Source: an uncultured Alphaproteobacteria bacterium
GTDB lineage: Bacteria; Pseudomonadota; Alphaproteobacteria; Rhodospirillales; Rhodospirillaceae
NCBI GenBank assembly: GCA_900079695.1
Contig: LT599022.1
Coordinates: 1 to 64,000, forward strand
Reading direction: 5' to 3'
Length of the DNA stretch: 64,000 nt
A program made the translations under genes and the position numbers. Within the stretch, counting starts at the first letter, position 1, and every line of letters starts with the position of its first letter. Of the stretch, positions 53,499 to 62,632 are shown piece by piece. Below the pieces are notes generated by a model, which saw nothing but the letters and a program-made list of their open reading frames with translations, did no database searches and had not been told where the DNA came from.

Positions 53499-54926
53499 AT
53501 GCCCCATTCCCTCGTTCTCGACCGTTACCTCGCGCCCGCACCCGACGGGCAACCGTTCCCGCATCGCGTCCGCCATCCGTGGATGACGCGCCGTCCCACG
53601 CCCCTGGCCGATCCGGCGGCCCGCTACGCGGCGCTGCTGGCGGGCGGGGGCGGTCCGCGCCTCGCCTACGTCCACGTGCCGTTCTGCGCCAACCACTGCC
53701 TGTTCTGCGGTTTCTATCGCAACCGCACCGACGCCGCGGCGATGCACCGCTACGTGGACCATCTGGTGCGGGAGATCGCCCGCGACGCGGCGCGTCCCGG
53801 CCTCGCCGAGCGGCCGGTTGCGGCGGTCTTCCTCGGCGGCGGCACGCCGAGCGCGCTGTCGGCCGGCGATCTGCATCGCGTGCTGACGGCGCTGCGCGAC
53901 CATCTTCCGCTCGCGCCCGATTGCGAGGTGACGGTCGAGGGGCGGGTCGCGGGCTTCGACGACGAGAGGGTGGACGCATGCCTCGACGCGGGCGCCAACC
54001 GCTTTTCGATCGGCATCCAGTCCTTCGACACGCGGCTGCGCCGCCGCATGGGCCGCAAGGCGACGCGCGAGGGAGCCGAGGCGTTCCTCTCCGGCCTGAT
54101 CGCGCGCGACCGCGCGGCGGTGATCTGCGACCTGATCTACGGCCTGCCCGGCCAGACCGATGAAACCTGGCGGGAGGATGTGGCGACCTGCGATCGTCTC
54201 GGCCTCGACGGCGTCGATCTCTACCGTCTCTCGCTCCAGCCGGACAGCCCCCTCGCGGCGGCGATCGCCGGTGGCCGCCTGCCGCCGCCGGGCGACGAAG
54301 CCGGAAACGGAAGGCGCTATGCCGACGGCTGCGCCCTGCTGGCGCAGGCGGGGTGGGCGCGCCTGAGTCAGGCGCACTGGGGGCGCACGCCGCGCGAGCG
54401 CAACCGTTACAACCGCTTCACCAAAAACGGATCCGATTGCCTCGCGTTCGGCGCGGGGGCGGGCGGCATGCTGGACGGCCATCGCTTCCTGAACGATGCC
54501 GACGTCGCCGCCTATGAATCGCGCGTCGCCGCGGGCGAAAAGCCCCTCGCGGCGATGCTGGCGCCCGCGCCCCATCACGCGGCGCGGGGATTCGTGATGG
54601 ACGGGTGCGAACGCGGCGCGCTGGATTTCGGCGAACTCGACGCCGCGGTGGCGGCGGGGTTCTCCGCCGCGCTGCGGCCGCTGTTCGCCGACTGGGCGCG
54701 CAAGGGGCTGATCGTGCCCGAAGACGGCGCGCTCTCCCTCACCGTCGCGGGCCGTTTCTGGCACGACAATCTCGCCGCCGTGCTGTTCGACCTGATCGAC
54801 GCCTATCTCGACGGCGGTCCCGCCCCGACGATGCCGCCGCAGGGCGGCGCGCCGACGCTTCGCCCCGGCGGACGCCATCTTTCGTTTCCCCCTCGTTCCG
54901 GAGAGTCCCATGTCCGACGCCCTTGA
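53499..54926 (+). CDS. hutW: Anaerobic haem-degrading radical SAM methyltransferase HutW/ChuW
   Basis: 475 residues of the HemN-like radical SAM class. The opening has LAYVHVPFCANHCLFCGFY with the CANHCLFC cluster motif near residues 65-72 and the loop FLGGGTPSAL. The middle holds RFSIGIQSFDTRLRRRMGRK and ICDLIYGLPGQTDETW, and the C-terminal half carries the HutW-type FTKNGSDCLAFGAGAGGM with a later region AAVLFDLIDAYLDG. ChuW/HutW opens the haem ring by a radical methylation under anoxic conditions, releasing iron and giving anaerobilin. It overlaps hutX by 17 bases and shares a cluster with chuY. Confidence 0.9.
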   Translation: MPHSLVLDRYLAPAPDGQPFPHRVRHPWMTRRPTPLADPAARYAALLAGGGGPRLAYVHVPFCANHCLFCGFYRNRTDAAAMHRYVDHLVREIARDAARPGLAERPVAAVFLGGGTPSALSAGDLHRVLTALRDHLPLAPDCEVTVEGRVAGFDDERVDACLDAGANRFSIGIQSFDTRLRRRMGRKATREGAEAFLSGLIARDRAAVICDLIYGLPGQTDETWREDVATCDRLGLDGVDLYRLSLQPDSPLAAAIAGGRLPPPGDEAGNGRRYADGCALLAQAGWARLSQAHWGRTPRERNRYNRFTKNGSDCLAFGAGAGGMLDGHRFLNDADVAAYESRVAAGEKPLAAMLAPAPHHAARGFVMDGCERGALDFGELDAAVAAGFSAALRPLFADWARKGLIVPEDGALSLTVAGRFWHDNLAAVLFDLIDAYLDGGPAPTMPPQGGAPTLRPGGRHLSFPPRSGESHVRRP

Positions 54927-55443
54927 GACCGAAACCGCCGCGTTCGACGATCTTCGCCGCCGCCTCGCCGCCGACCCGGGCGGCGTCCTCGAAGCCGTCG
55001 CCGCGCGCGAGGGCGTCGGGCTGCGCGCCGTCGTCGCGTGCCTGCCGGACGCCCTGCGCGCGTTCGCCGACGGCCGACACGCCGAGGCGGCGCTGCTCGA
55101 CATCGCCGAGTGGGGGGAGGTGACGATGCTCGTCCACACCGAGGATCTGGTGCTCGAATGCCGTGGCGCGGTGCCGCGCGGCAGCTTCGGCCGGGGGTAC
55201 TACAATCTCGGCGGCGGCAGCCCGATCGGTGGCCATCTCAAGCTCGACCGCTGCGCCGCGATCGCCTTCGTGCGCCGTCCGTTCATGGGCAGCGGCGACA
55301 GTTGCGCGGCGATCTTCTTCAACCGCGAGGGCGGCGCGATGTTCAAGGTGTTCGTCGGCCGCGATGCGGAGCGGAATCTGCGGGCCGATCAGGTGGCGCG
55401 CTTCGTCGCGCTCCGCGATCGGCTGTGCGGAGCATCGTCATGA
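54910..55443 (+). CDS. hutX: HutX/ChuX haem carrier
   Basis: 177 residues with the HutX/ChuX layout: a helical N-terminus (PGGVLEAVAAREGVGLRAVV), then beta strands VTMLVHTEDLVLECRGAVPR, YYNLGGGSPIGGHLKLDRCA and VRRPFMGSGDSCAAIFFNRE, then GGAMFKVFVGRDAERNL. These proteins bind haem in the cytoplasm and supply it to the degradation enzymes. The ATG lies inside hutW, and the stop overlaps the chuY start by ATGA. Confidence 0.92.
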   Translation: MSDALETETAAFDDLRRRLAADPGGVLEAVAAREGVGLRAVVACLPDALRAFADGRHAEAALLDIAEWGEVTMLVHTEDLVLECRGAVPRGSFGRGYYNLGGGSPIGGHLKLDRCAAIAFVRRPFMGSGDSCAAIFFNREGGAMFKVFVGRDAERNLRADQVARFVALRDRLCGASS

Positions 55444-56078
55444 CCGCGCCGTTCCTGGTGCTGTTCGGCGCGCGCGCGGGCGCGGGGTTCGAACTCGCGC
55501 GTCTGGCGCGGCTGGCGGGGGTGGAGGTGGTCGCCGCCGTGCGCCCGGGCGCGGACGGCGGTCCGCTGGCGGACCTCGGATGCCGGGTCGTCGCGGCGGA
55601 CGCCTGCGACGCGGCGGCGGTCGACGCGGTGTTCCGCGGGCTTCCGCCGGGCCCGTGGGTCGCCAGCACCCTGGGCGGCCGGGTCGGAAACGATTTCGTC
55701 GACGACGTCGGCAACCGCATGGTGATCGACGCGGCGCGCAAACACGGCGCCGCGCGCATGCTGCTGGTGTCGTCGCTCGGCGCGGGCGATAGCCGCGCCT
55801 TCGCATCGCCGCGCCTGTTGGCGGCGATCGGCGACGTTCTCGCCGCCAAGACGCGGGCGGAGGACCATCTGCGCGCGTCCGGGCTGGTTCACGTAATCCT
55901 GCGGCCGGGCGGACTCGTCGACGGCTCGCCGAGCGGTTCGGGGGAACTCTCGGCGGCGCACGACGTGCATGGATCGATCAGCCGCGGCGAACTGGCGCGG
56001 CTGGCGTTGCTGTGCCTGACCTCGGGCGCACACGACGGCGCGACGCTCTCGGCGGTGGACCCGAAGCCGAAGGACTGA
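55440..56078 (+). CDS. chuY: ChuY-like NAD(P)-binding anaerobilin reductase
   Basis: 212 residues of an SDR-like (NmrA-type) fold. The cofactor loop is degenerate (LVLFGARAGAGFELARLARL), VAAVRPGADG follows, and then VVAADACDAAAVDAVF and RMLLVSSLGAGDSRA with a YHK-type site reduced to AAKTRAEDHLRASG. In E. coli O157, ChuY reduces the anaerobilin made by ChuW with NADPH. The position directly after hutX supports the same role here. Confidence 0.82.
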   Translation: MTAPFLVLFGARAGAGFELARLARLAGVEVVAAVRPGADGGPLADLGCRVVAADACDAAAVDAVFRGLPPGPWVASTLGGRVGNDFVDDVGNRMVIDAARKHGAARMLLVSSLGAGDSRAFASPRLLAAIGDVLAAKTRAEDHLRASGLVHVILRPGGLVDGSPSGSGELSAAHDVHGSISRGELARLALLCLTSGAHDGATLSAVDPKPKD

Positions 56079-56101
56079 CGGCCCGGCTTCCGTCCGTGCG
56101 A

Positions 56102-56133
56102 CCGGCCCTCCGTGCGGGCATACGGAGGGCCGG
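56102..56133 (+). terminator. Hairpin after chuY
   Basis: CCGGCCCTCCGT (56102-56113) is the exact complement of ACGGAGGGCCGG (56122-56133) with an 8-base loop. It closes the haem degradation unit; no T-run is present. Confidence 0.6.
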
Positions 56134-56285
56134 AGACGATTCGGCGGGAGCGCGTTCGGGACGATGAATTTAGAACTTGCATTCTATTTTCGTGCGGTAT
56201 TGGAGGAATCCGGTGGAGCCGAGTGGTGTGTGCCGAGGTTCGGACGCGCAGCGGTTGTTTCCCGGAAAATCCGGGTATCTTGCGC

Positions 56286-56444
56286 ATGACGCGCGACCGT
56301 AAGGTTCCGGTAGGACGGCGACGGGGGAGGCCGAAAAAGGGAACGTTTATTTCATTTGACGTTGTGTTGGAAATATACTCTCATCTGAAGGGGCGTTCGG
56401 CGCGACTGCGTCGCCGCCGGAACGGCCCGCGGGGGCGGACCTGA
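56286..56444 (+). CDS. Small basic hypothetical protein with AT-hook-like sequence
   Basis: A 52-residue ORF. It opens MTRDRKVPVGRRRGRPKKGT, including an RGRPKKG element like an AT hook, and ends in an Arg-rich tail. No clear ribosome-binding site is visible, so translation is uncertain. It sits alone between chuY and iolC in a 390-base gap that shows nothing else apart from the hairpin at 56102. It could be a truncated DNA-binding regulator. Confidence 0.3.
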   Translation: MTRDRKVPVGRRRGRPKKGTFISFDVVLEIYSHLKGRSARLRRRRNGPRGRT

Positions 56445-56468
56445 TCCGGATGAGGAGGCGGTAAAACC

Positions 56469-58388
56469 GTGAGCTTTCCAACACTCGACGTGATTACCAT
56501 CGGCCGGTCGTCGGTGGATCTCTACGGCCAGCAGATCGGCGGCCGGCTCGAGGACATGGGCAACTTCGTCAAGGCGGTGGGCGGCAGCCCCACCAACACC
56601 GCGATCGGCGTGGCGCGGCTCGGCCTCAATCCCGGGCTGATCACCCGCGTCGGCGACGAGCACATGGGCCGCTTCATCCGCGAGCAGCTGGTGCGCGAGG
56701 GCGTGGACGTGCGCGGCGTGCATACCGACCCGGGCCGCTTCACCGCGCTCGCGATCCTCGGGGTGTGCGACGAGCAGAGCTTCCCCCTGTTGTTCTACCG
56801 CACCGATTGCGCCGACGCGGCCCTGGACGAAAGCGACATCGACCCCGCGTATATCCTGTCCGCCGGTGCGGTGGTGGTGTCGGGCACGACGTTCTCGCGC
56901 GCACACAGCGCCGCCGCGCAGAAGAAGGCGATGCGGATCGCGCGGGAGAACGGCCGCCGCGTCGCCTTCGATATCGACTACCGGCCGAATCTCTGGGGGC
57001 TCGCGGGGCTCGGCGCGGGCGACGAGCGCTACATCCGCTCCGACCGTGTCACCGAGCATCTGCAGGAAATCCTGCCCGGGTGCGATCTCATCGTCGGCAC
57101 CGAGGAGGAGATCCACATCGCGGGCGGCACCACCGACACCCTCGACGCGTTGCGCACGATCCGCCGCCTGTCGCCCGCCACCCTGGTGTGCAAGCGCGGG
57201 CCGATGGGCTGCGTGGTGTTTCCCGGAGAGATTCCGGACGACATCGAAAAGGGCATTCAGGGCCCGGGGTTTCCGGTCGAGGTCTACAACGTGCTCGGCG
57301 CGGGCGACGCCTTCATGGCCGGGTTCCTGCGCGGCTGGCTGCGCGCCGAGCCCTTCGAGACCTGCTGCGCCTGGGCGAACGCCTGCGGCGCGTTCGCGGT
57401 GTCGCGGCTGATGTGCTCGCCGGAATATCCGACCTGGCCCGAGCTTCAGCACTTCCTCGACCACGGCGCGACGCACCGCGCGCTGCGCAAGGACGAGACC
57501 CTGGCGCACATCCACTGGACCACCACCCGCCGTCCGCAGCCCGAGACTCTCAAGGTGCTGGCGATCGACCATCGCGCGCAGATCGAGGAGATGGCGCGCG
57601 CCGCGGGGGCTCCGGCGGAGCGGATCGCGGCGTTCAAGGCGCTGGCGGTGCGGGCGGTGTCCGAGGTGGCGGGGGCGCGGCCGGGTTTCGGTCTGCTGCT
57701 CGACGGCACCTACGGCCGCGAGGCGCTGTTCCGCGCCGAGGCGCAGGGGTTCTGGATCGCGCGGCCGCTCGAAACCCCCGGTTCGCGGCCGCTCGCCCTC
57801 GAAGTCGACGGTGTCGCCTCGCTCGGCGTCACCCTCGCCGAGTGGCCGGTCACCCACATCGCCAAGGTGCTGTGCTTCTATCATCCCGACGATCCGGACG
57901 ACCTCAAGGCGCGCCAGGAGGCGACGTTGAAGCGGGTGTTCGACGCCTGCCGCGGCGTCGGCCGCGAACTTCTGGTCGAGATCATCGCGTCGAAGGACGG
58001 CCCGCTCGACGACGCCACCACCGCGACGGTGATCCGCAGGCTCTACGCCGCGGGGGTGAAGCCGGACTGGTGGAAACTCGAGGATCAGCCTTCGGACGCG
58101 GCATGGGGCGCGATCGCCGACGCGATCGCGGAGAACGATCCGCGCTGCCGCGGCGTGGTTCTGCTCGGCCTCGATGCGCCGGAGGCCGATCTCGTGCGCG
58201 CCTTCCGCCGCGCCGCCGGGTGCCCGCGGGTGAAGGGCTTCGCGGTCGGGCGGACGATCTTCGCCGAACCGGCGCGCGCCTGGCTCGCCGGGCGGATCGA
58301 CGACGATGCCGCGGTGGCGGCGCTTGCGGCGAATTTCGCGCGTCTGGTCGCGGCGTGGGAAGACGCCGCGACGGTGACGGCTTCCTGA
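56469..58388 (+). CDS. iolC: 5-Dehydro-2-deoxygluconokinase IolC fused to DUF2090
   Basis: 639 residues. The first ~330 are a PfkB-type kinase: SVDLYGQQIGGRLEDM, then VGGSPTNTAIGVARLGL, and the catalytic NVLGAGDAFMAGFLRGW near 277. It phosphorylates 2-deoxy-5-keto-gluconate in myo-inositol breakdown. After about 355 follows DUF2090 (LKVLAIDHRAQIEEMA, LLDGTYGREALFRA, then KFWKLEDQ-like WWKLEDQPS), an aldolase-like fold commonly fused to IolC in proteobacteria and likely doing the IolJ step. GGAGGCGG precedes the ATG. iolA follows after 11 bases. Confidence 0.92.
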   Translation: MSFPTLDVITIGRSSVDLYGQQIGGRLEDMGNFVKAVGGSPTNTAIGVARLGLNPGLITRVGDEHMGRFIREQLVREGVDVRGVHTDPGRFTALAILGVCDEQSFPLLFYRTDCADAALDESDIDPAYILSAGAVVVSGTTFSRAHSAAAQKKAMRIARENGRRVAFDIDYRPNLWGLAGLGAGDERYIRSDRVTEHLQEILPGCDLIVGTEEEIHIAGGTTDTLDALRTIRRLSPATLVCKRGPMGCVVFPGEIPDDIEKGIQGPGFPVEVYNVLGAGDAFMAGFLRGWLRAEPFETCCAWANACGAFAVSRLMCSPEYPTWPELQHFLDHGATHRALRKDETLAHIHWTTTRRPQPETLKVLAIDHRAQIEEMARAAGAPAERIAAFKALAVRAVSEVAGARPGFGLLLDGTYGREALFRAEAQGFWIARPLETPGSRPLALEVDGVASLGVTLAEWPVTHIAKVLCFYHPDDPDDLKARQEATLKRVFDACRGVGRELLVEIIASKDGPLDDATTATVIRRLYAAGVKPDWWKLEDQPSDAAWGAIADAIAENDPRCRGVVLLGLDAPEADLVRAFRRAAGCPRVKGFAVGRTIFAEPARAWLAGRIDDDAAVAALAANFARLVAAWEDAATVTAS

Positions 58389-58399
58389 TGGAGAGGACG

Positions 58400-59998
58400 A
58401 TGAACGAGACGATGACGACGGCCCGCCCGGCGACCGGTTACGCCTGGGACGACAAGTCGGTGGCGGCGGACGCGGTGAGCGGCGCTCGGCCGCGCAGGTT
58501 GCGCTATTGCGCGGGCGGAGCGTGGAAGGATTCGGCGACGCAGACCTGGATGCCCTGCTACGACCCCTCGACCGGCGCGGTGATCGCGCTCGCGCCGCAA
58601 TGCACGGTGGCCGAGGTCGAGGAGGCGATCACGGCGGCGGCGGCGGCGTTCCCGGCGTGGCGCGACACGCCGGTGAGCAAGCGCGTGCAGGTGCTGTTCC
58701 GGATGAAGGCGCTGCTCGAAGAGCACCTCGACGAGCTTACCTATCTCTGTGCGCTCGAAAACGGCAAGAAGTGGGACGAGGCCCGCGGCGATATCCTCAA
58801 GGTGATCGAGGTGGTGGAGTTCGCCTGCGGCGCGCCGCACCTGATGAAGGGCGAATCCCTGTTCAACGTGTCGGCGGGCTACGACACGGTGCGCTACAAC
58901 GAGCCCCTCGGGGTGTTCGCGGGGATCGCGCCGTGGAACTTCCCGGCGATGATCCCGCAGGGGTGGATGGCGCCGATCTGCATCGCCACCGGCAACACCC
59001 TGGTGCTGAAGGCGGCGAGTTTCGACCCGCAGTGCGCGATGCGGATCACCGAGCTGTGGTACGAGGCGGGGCTGCCCGCCGGGGTGATCAACGTCGTCAC
59101 CACCAGTCGCCACGAGGCCGAGATCTTCCTGCGCCACCCGGCGATCCGGGGGGTGAGCTTCGTCGGCTCCACCGGCGTGGGCAAGCACATCTACGCCACC
59201 GCGGCGGCCAACGGCAAACGCGTGCAGGCGCTCACCGAGGCGAAGAACCATGCGCTGATCCTGCGCGACTGCGTGCTCGAACGTACCGTGCGGAGCGTCA
59301 TCAACTCGTTCTCGGGCTGCGCCGGGGAACGCTGCATGGCGTTGCCGTGCGTGGTGGTGGAGAACGCCATCGCCGACCGCTTCGTCGCGGCGATCGTCGA
59401 GGCGGCGAAGGCGATCACCCTCGGCCCGGCCTACGACAAGGAGACCGGGCTCGGGCCGGTGGTCAACCAGGGGCACAAGGACTTCGTCCTCAACTGGATC
59501 GAAACCGGCATCAAGGAAGGCGCGAAACTGGTGCTCGACGGCCGCAACCCCAAGGTTCCGGCGGGTTGCGAGAAGGGCTTCTTCGTCGGGCCGACGATCT
59601 TCGACCACGTCACCGAGGAGATGTCGGTGGGGCGCGAGGAGGTGTTCGGGCCGGTGCTGTTCGTCAAGCGGGTCGAGACCTTCGAGGAGGGGCTGAAGGT
59701 GATGAACGCCAGCCGCTTCGCCAACGGCTCGGTGATCTTCACCGAGAGCGGCCACTTCGCCCGCGAGTTCGCCTATCGCACCGACGGCGGCATGGTCGGG
59801 GTCAACGTCGGCATTCCGGTGCCGCTCGGGATCTTCGGCTTCACCGGGCACAAGCAGTCGTTCTTCGGCGATCTCCACGCGATGGGGCGCGACGGCTTCA
59901 TCTTCTTTACCGAAAGCAAGAACGTCACCGCCACCTGGTTCACCGACAAGGAAATTCCCGCCACCGCCTCGACCTGGGACGGTACCATGACGCGGTGA
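58400..59998 (+). CDS. iolA: Methylmalonate/malonate-semialdehyde dehydrogenase (CoA-acylating)
   Basis: 532 residues; the ATG at 58400 has GGAGAGGA just before it, and an ATG at 58388 does not. This is the CoA-acylating ALDH class (IolA/MmsA): VFAGIAPWNFPAMIPQGWM, SFVGSTGVGKHIY, the catalytic Cys in SFSGCAGERCMAL near 310, and GREEVFGPVLFVKR. It is longer than the usual ~500 residues at the N-terminus. It turns malonic or methylmalonic semialdehyde into acetyl- or propionyl-CoA, the last step of the inositol pathway begun by IolC. A 255-base gap follows. Confidence 0.92.
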   Translation: MNETMTTARPATGYAWDDKSVAADAVSGARPRRLRYCAGGAWKDSATQTWMPCYDPSTGAVIALAPQCTVAEVEEAITAAAAAFPAWRDTPVSKRVQVLFRMKALLEEHLDELTYLCALENGKKWDEARGDILKVIEVVEFACGAPHLMKGESLFNVSAGYDTVRYNEPLGVFAGIAPWNFPAMIPQGWMAPICIATGNTLVLKAASFDPQCAMRITELWYEAGLPAGVINVVTTSRHEAEIFLRHPAIRGVSFVGSTGVGKHIYATAAANGKRVQALTEAKNHALILRDCVLERTVRSVINSFSGCAGERCMALPCVVVENAIADRFVAAIVEAAKAITLGPAYDKETGLGPVVNQGHKDFVLNWIETGIKEGAKLVLDGRNPKVPAGCEKGFFVGPTIFDHVTEEMSVGREEVFGPVLFVKRVETFEEGLKVMNASRFANGSVIFTESGHFAREFAYRTDGGMVGVNVGIPVPLGIFGFTGHKQSFFGDLHAMGRDGFIFFTESKNVTATWFTDKEIPATASTWDGTMTR

Positions 59999-60104
59999 CG
60001 CGTCGTCCGCGCGTTTTCCCGTGGCGGCGTCGCCCGACGCTGCCGCGGGTGCAACGAGTCCTCGCAAGAAGGACCGGATAACAGACGGCAACAGGGAGGA
60101 GCGC

Positions 60105-60257
60105 ATGCGACATGCGCCGGAACGTCTCCGCTTCGTCCGCCACGCCCCGGGTTTCGTCCGGGCGGGCGGATATTCGTCGGCTGCGCCTGGCGGAGGCCGT
60201 CGTTCCCGGAAGCTGCCGATCCCTGAAGCTCTCGAGTCTCGGAGGATTTCGCGATGA
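60105..60257 (+). CDS. Small Arg-rich ORF coupled to the idonate dehydrogenase gene
   Basis: A 50-residue ORF behind an excellent GGGAGGAG site. Its stop overlaps the ATG of the dehydrogenase (ATGA at 60254-60257). The product (start MRHAPERLRFVRHAPGFV, end ESRRISR) matches no family. It may be a leader peptide that controls downstream translation, or chance. The dehydrogenase also has its own GGAGG at 60240. Confidence 0.35.
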   Translation: MRHAPERLRFVRHAPGFVRAGGYSSAAPGGGRRSRKLPIPEALESRRISR

Positions 60258-61291
60258 AAGCTCTCGTGATCTACCCGCCGCACGACCTGCGGCTCGAAGA
60301 GGTGGAAACCCAGCCGCTCGGAGCGGCCCAGCTGCGCGTGCGGATCCGCGCGGGCGGCATCTGCGGGTCGGATCTGCACTACTACCAGCACGGCGGCTTC
60401 GGCACCGTGCGGGTCCGGGAGCCGATGGTTCTCGGGCATGAGGTTTCCGGGGTCGTCGCCGAGGTCGGCGGCGAGGCCGCCGGTTTCGCGCCCGGCGATC
60501 GCGTCGCCGTCAGCCCCAGCCGTCCGTGCGGCGCTTGCCGCTACTGCCGCGCGGGCCTGCCGAACCATTGCCTGAACATGCGCTTCTACGGCAGCGCCGC
60601 GCCGACGCCGCACGTCGGCGGCGCCTTCCGTCAGGAGATCGTCGTCGAGGCGTGGCAGGCGCACAAGGTGAGCGACGCCGTGTCCGACGGCGAGGCGGCG
60701 ATGAGCGAGCCCCTGTCGGTCGCGCTGCACGCGGTCGGACGGGCGGGGCAACTGCTCGGCAAGCGCGTGCTCGTGACCGGGTGCGGCCCGATCGGGGCAC
60801 TGATCTGCATTGCGGCGCGGCGGGCGGGAGCCCTCGACGTGGTGGTGACGGACATCGCCGACGAGGCGCTGGCGGGCGCGCACCGGGTGGGCGTCGACCG
60901 CACCATCAACACCGCCAAGGACCCCGGGGCGCTCGCCGCCTACGGCGAGGGGAAGGGCAGCTTCGACGTGATGTTCGAGGCCAGCGGCTCCGAAAAGGCG
61001 TTGAAATCGGCGATCGACGTGGTGCGTCCGCGCGGCGTGATCGTGCAGGTCGGCAACAGCGGTGCGGAAATGACGCTGCCCGTCAACCTGATCACCGCCA
61101 AGGAGATCGATCTGCGCGGATCGTATCGTTTTCACGAGGAGTTCGCGCAGGCGGTGGACTACCTGAATCGCGGGCTGATCGACGTTCGCCCCCTGATCAC
61201 CGCGAGTTTTCCCTTCGCCGAGTTCAAGGCGGCGTTCGCCCTCGCGGGCGACCGCAGCCGGGCGATGAAGGTGCAGCTGACCTTCTCGTGA
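60254..61291 (+). CDS. idnD: Zinc alcohol dehydrogenase, L-idonate 5-dehydrogenase type
   Basis: 345 residues of the medium-chain dehydrogenase family. The catalytic zinc region is GGICGSDLHYYQHGG (Cys about 38) and GHEVSGVVAEVG. The structural zinc Cys set is CGACRYCRAGLPNHC near 96-110. The NAD loop is VTGCGPIGALICIAA. L-idonate 5-dehydrogenases open with the same style and conserve the SDLHYYQHGGFG stretch. It would oxidise L-idonate to 5-keto-gluconate. It sits between iolA and a TRAP transporter that may bring in the sugar acid. Confidence 0.82.
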   Translation: MKALVIYPPHDLRLEEVETQPLGAAQLRVRIRAGGICGSDLHYYQHGGFGTVRVREPMVLGHEVSGVVAEVGGEAAGFAPGDRVAVSPSRPCGACRYCRAGLPNHCLNMRFYGSAAPTPHVGGAFRQEIVVEAWQAHKVSDAVSDGEAAMSEPLSVALHAVGRAGQLLGKRVLVTGCGPIGALICIAARRAGALDVVVTDIADEALAGAHRVGVDRTINTAKDPGALAAYGEGKGSFDVMFEASGSEKALKSAIDVVRPRGVIVQVGNSGAEMTLPVNLITAKEIDLRGSYRFHEEFAQAVDYLNRGLIDVRPLITASFPFAEFKAAFALAGDRSRAMKVQLTFS

Positions 61292-61407
61292 CCGGTCGGG
61301 TTGGTTCTGGAATGGAAGGTGAGTTTCCTGGTTTGACTTGTGACGCCGTCATCAAGTGCGCGACGCAGACAACGGAACGCGCACGCCGAACAGGGAGGAT
61401 GTGTTCA

Positions 61408-62427
61408 ATGAAGCGCATGGTCATGGTTTTCACGGCCGCCGCCGCGATGGTTCTTTCGGCAGCGGGCGACGGTCAGGCCCAGACGTACAAGAAACAGGTG
61501 ATCCTGGCCGCTTCGGCCAACGCGATCGGCAGCCAGCACGACATCGTCCTGCAGACGATGAAGTCGTACATCGAGGAGAAATCGAACGGCGCCGTGACGA
61601 TGAAGATCTTCATCGGCGGTTCGATGGGCGACGAAACCGCGAACGTCAAGCAACTCAGGACCGGCGAGCTCAACATCGCCACGGTGTTCACCGGAAACCT
61701 GACGCCCTTCGCCCCGCCGGCGACCGTGCTCTGCCTGCCCTACATGTTCCCGAAACTGAACGACACCTACGCCCTGCTGTCCGACGACACGTTCACCGCC
61801 GCCCTGGCGGACGCGATCGTCGACAAGGCGCAGGTCCGGCCGCTGGGCTGGATGGTCGGCGGATACCGCCACATCACCAACTCCAAGCATCGCATCACCA
61901 AGATGAGCGACCTGCAGGGGCTGAAGATCCGCGTCTCGCCGTCGGCCGTTCAGTTGGAGGCGTTCCGCGCCTGGGGCGTCGAGCCCCATCCGATGGCCTG
62001 GTCGGAAGTGTTCAACGCCCTCCAGCAGGGGGTCGTCGACGGCCAGGAAAACATGTTCGCCACCAACCGCGAAACCAAGATGTGGGAAGTGCAGAAGTAC
62101 ATGACGGAACTGCACTACATGCGCTGGACCGGCGCGATCCTGGCGGGCGACCGGTGGTTCCGCGGCCTCGATCCCGACACCCGCAAGCTCGTCGCCGATG
62201 CGGGCAAGCATGCGCAGGAGGTGATCTGGCCGTGGATGCAGAACTATGAAGACGAAGCCAAGAAGATGAGCGTCGAGCACGGCATGACCATCGACGTTCT
62301 GACCGACGAGGACGACTGGCAGGCGAAGGCGCGCGCCACCTGGAGCAAGTTCGTCGACACCCCGGAGATGAAGAAGTTGACCGACATGGCGGTTGCTATC
62401 GTCGAGAAGAACCATAAGAAGGACTGA
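61408..62427 (+). CDS. dctP: TRAP transporter periplasmic binding protein DctP
   Basis: 339 residues with a signal peptide (MKRMVMVFTAAAAMVLSAAG, cleavage near AQA). DctP features include NAIGSQHDIVLQTMKSYIEE, GELNIATVFTGNLTPF and LQGLKIRVSPS, which contains the Arg that binds a carboxylate, followed by AWSEVFNALQQGVVDGQENM. It delivers a carboxylate, probably a sugar acid, to DctQM. GGGAGGA precedes the ATG. The substrate is not predictable beyond the carboxylate class, though idnD upstream points toward an aldonate. Confidence 0.9.
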   Translation: MKRMVMVFTAAAAMVLSAAGDGQAQTYKKQVILAASANAIGSQHDIVLQTMKSYIEEKSNGAVTMKIFIGGSMGDETANVKQLRTGELNIATVFTGNLTPFAPPATVLCLPYMFPKLNDTYALLSDDTFTAALADAIVDKAQVRPLGWMVGGYRHITNSKHRITKMSDLQGLKIRVSPSAVQLEAFRAWGVEPHPMAWSEVFNALQQGVVDGQENMFATNRETKMWEVQKYMTELHYMRWTGAILAGDRWFRGLDPDTRKLVADAGKHAQEVIWPWMQNYEDEAKKMSVEHGMTIDVLTDEDDWQAKARATWSKFVDTPEMKKLTDMAVAIVEKNHKKD

Positions 62428-62470
62428 ACGCGTCCTCTCCGCCGTCGTGTCGGCTTCTCCGACCAAGATC

Positions 62471-62526
62471 GCTCCCGGCGCGGCCGCCGTGCCGGGAGCG
62501 CCCCAGCCGGGGGGAGGTGCCTCCCC
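62471..62526 (+). terminator. Tandem hairpins between dctP and dctQ
   Basis: GCTCCCGGC/GCCGGGAGC (62471-62499) and GGGGAG/CTCCCC (62511-62526) are two consecutive hairpins without T-runs. Hairpins here usually raise dctP expression over the membrane components by transcript protection or partial termination. Confidence 0.5.
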
Positions 62527-62632
62527 GGACGAAGGAAGAGACCCGCACGACGACGATGCTCTTGAACGCTCCTGGTTCGGTCGAGGCGAACACAAGATTG
62601 CCCGGCCGCGGTTCCTACAGGGAGGAACGGGA

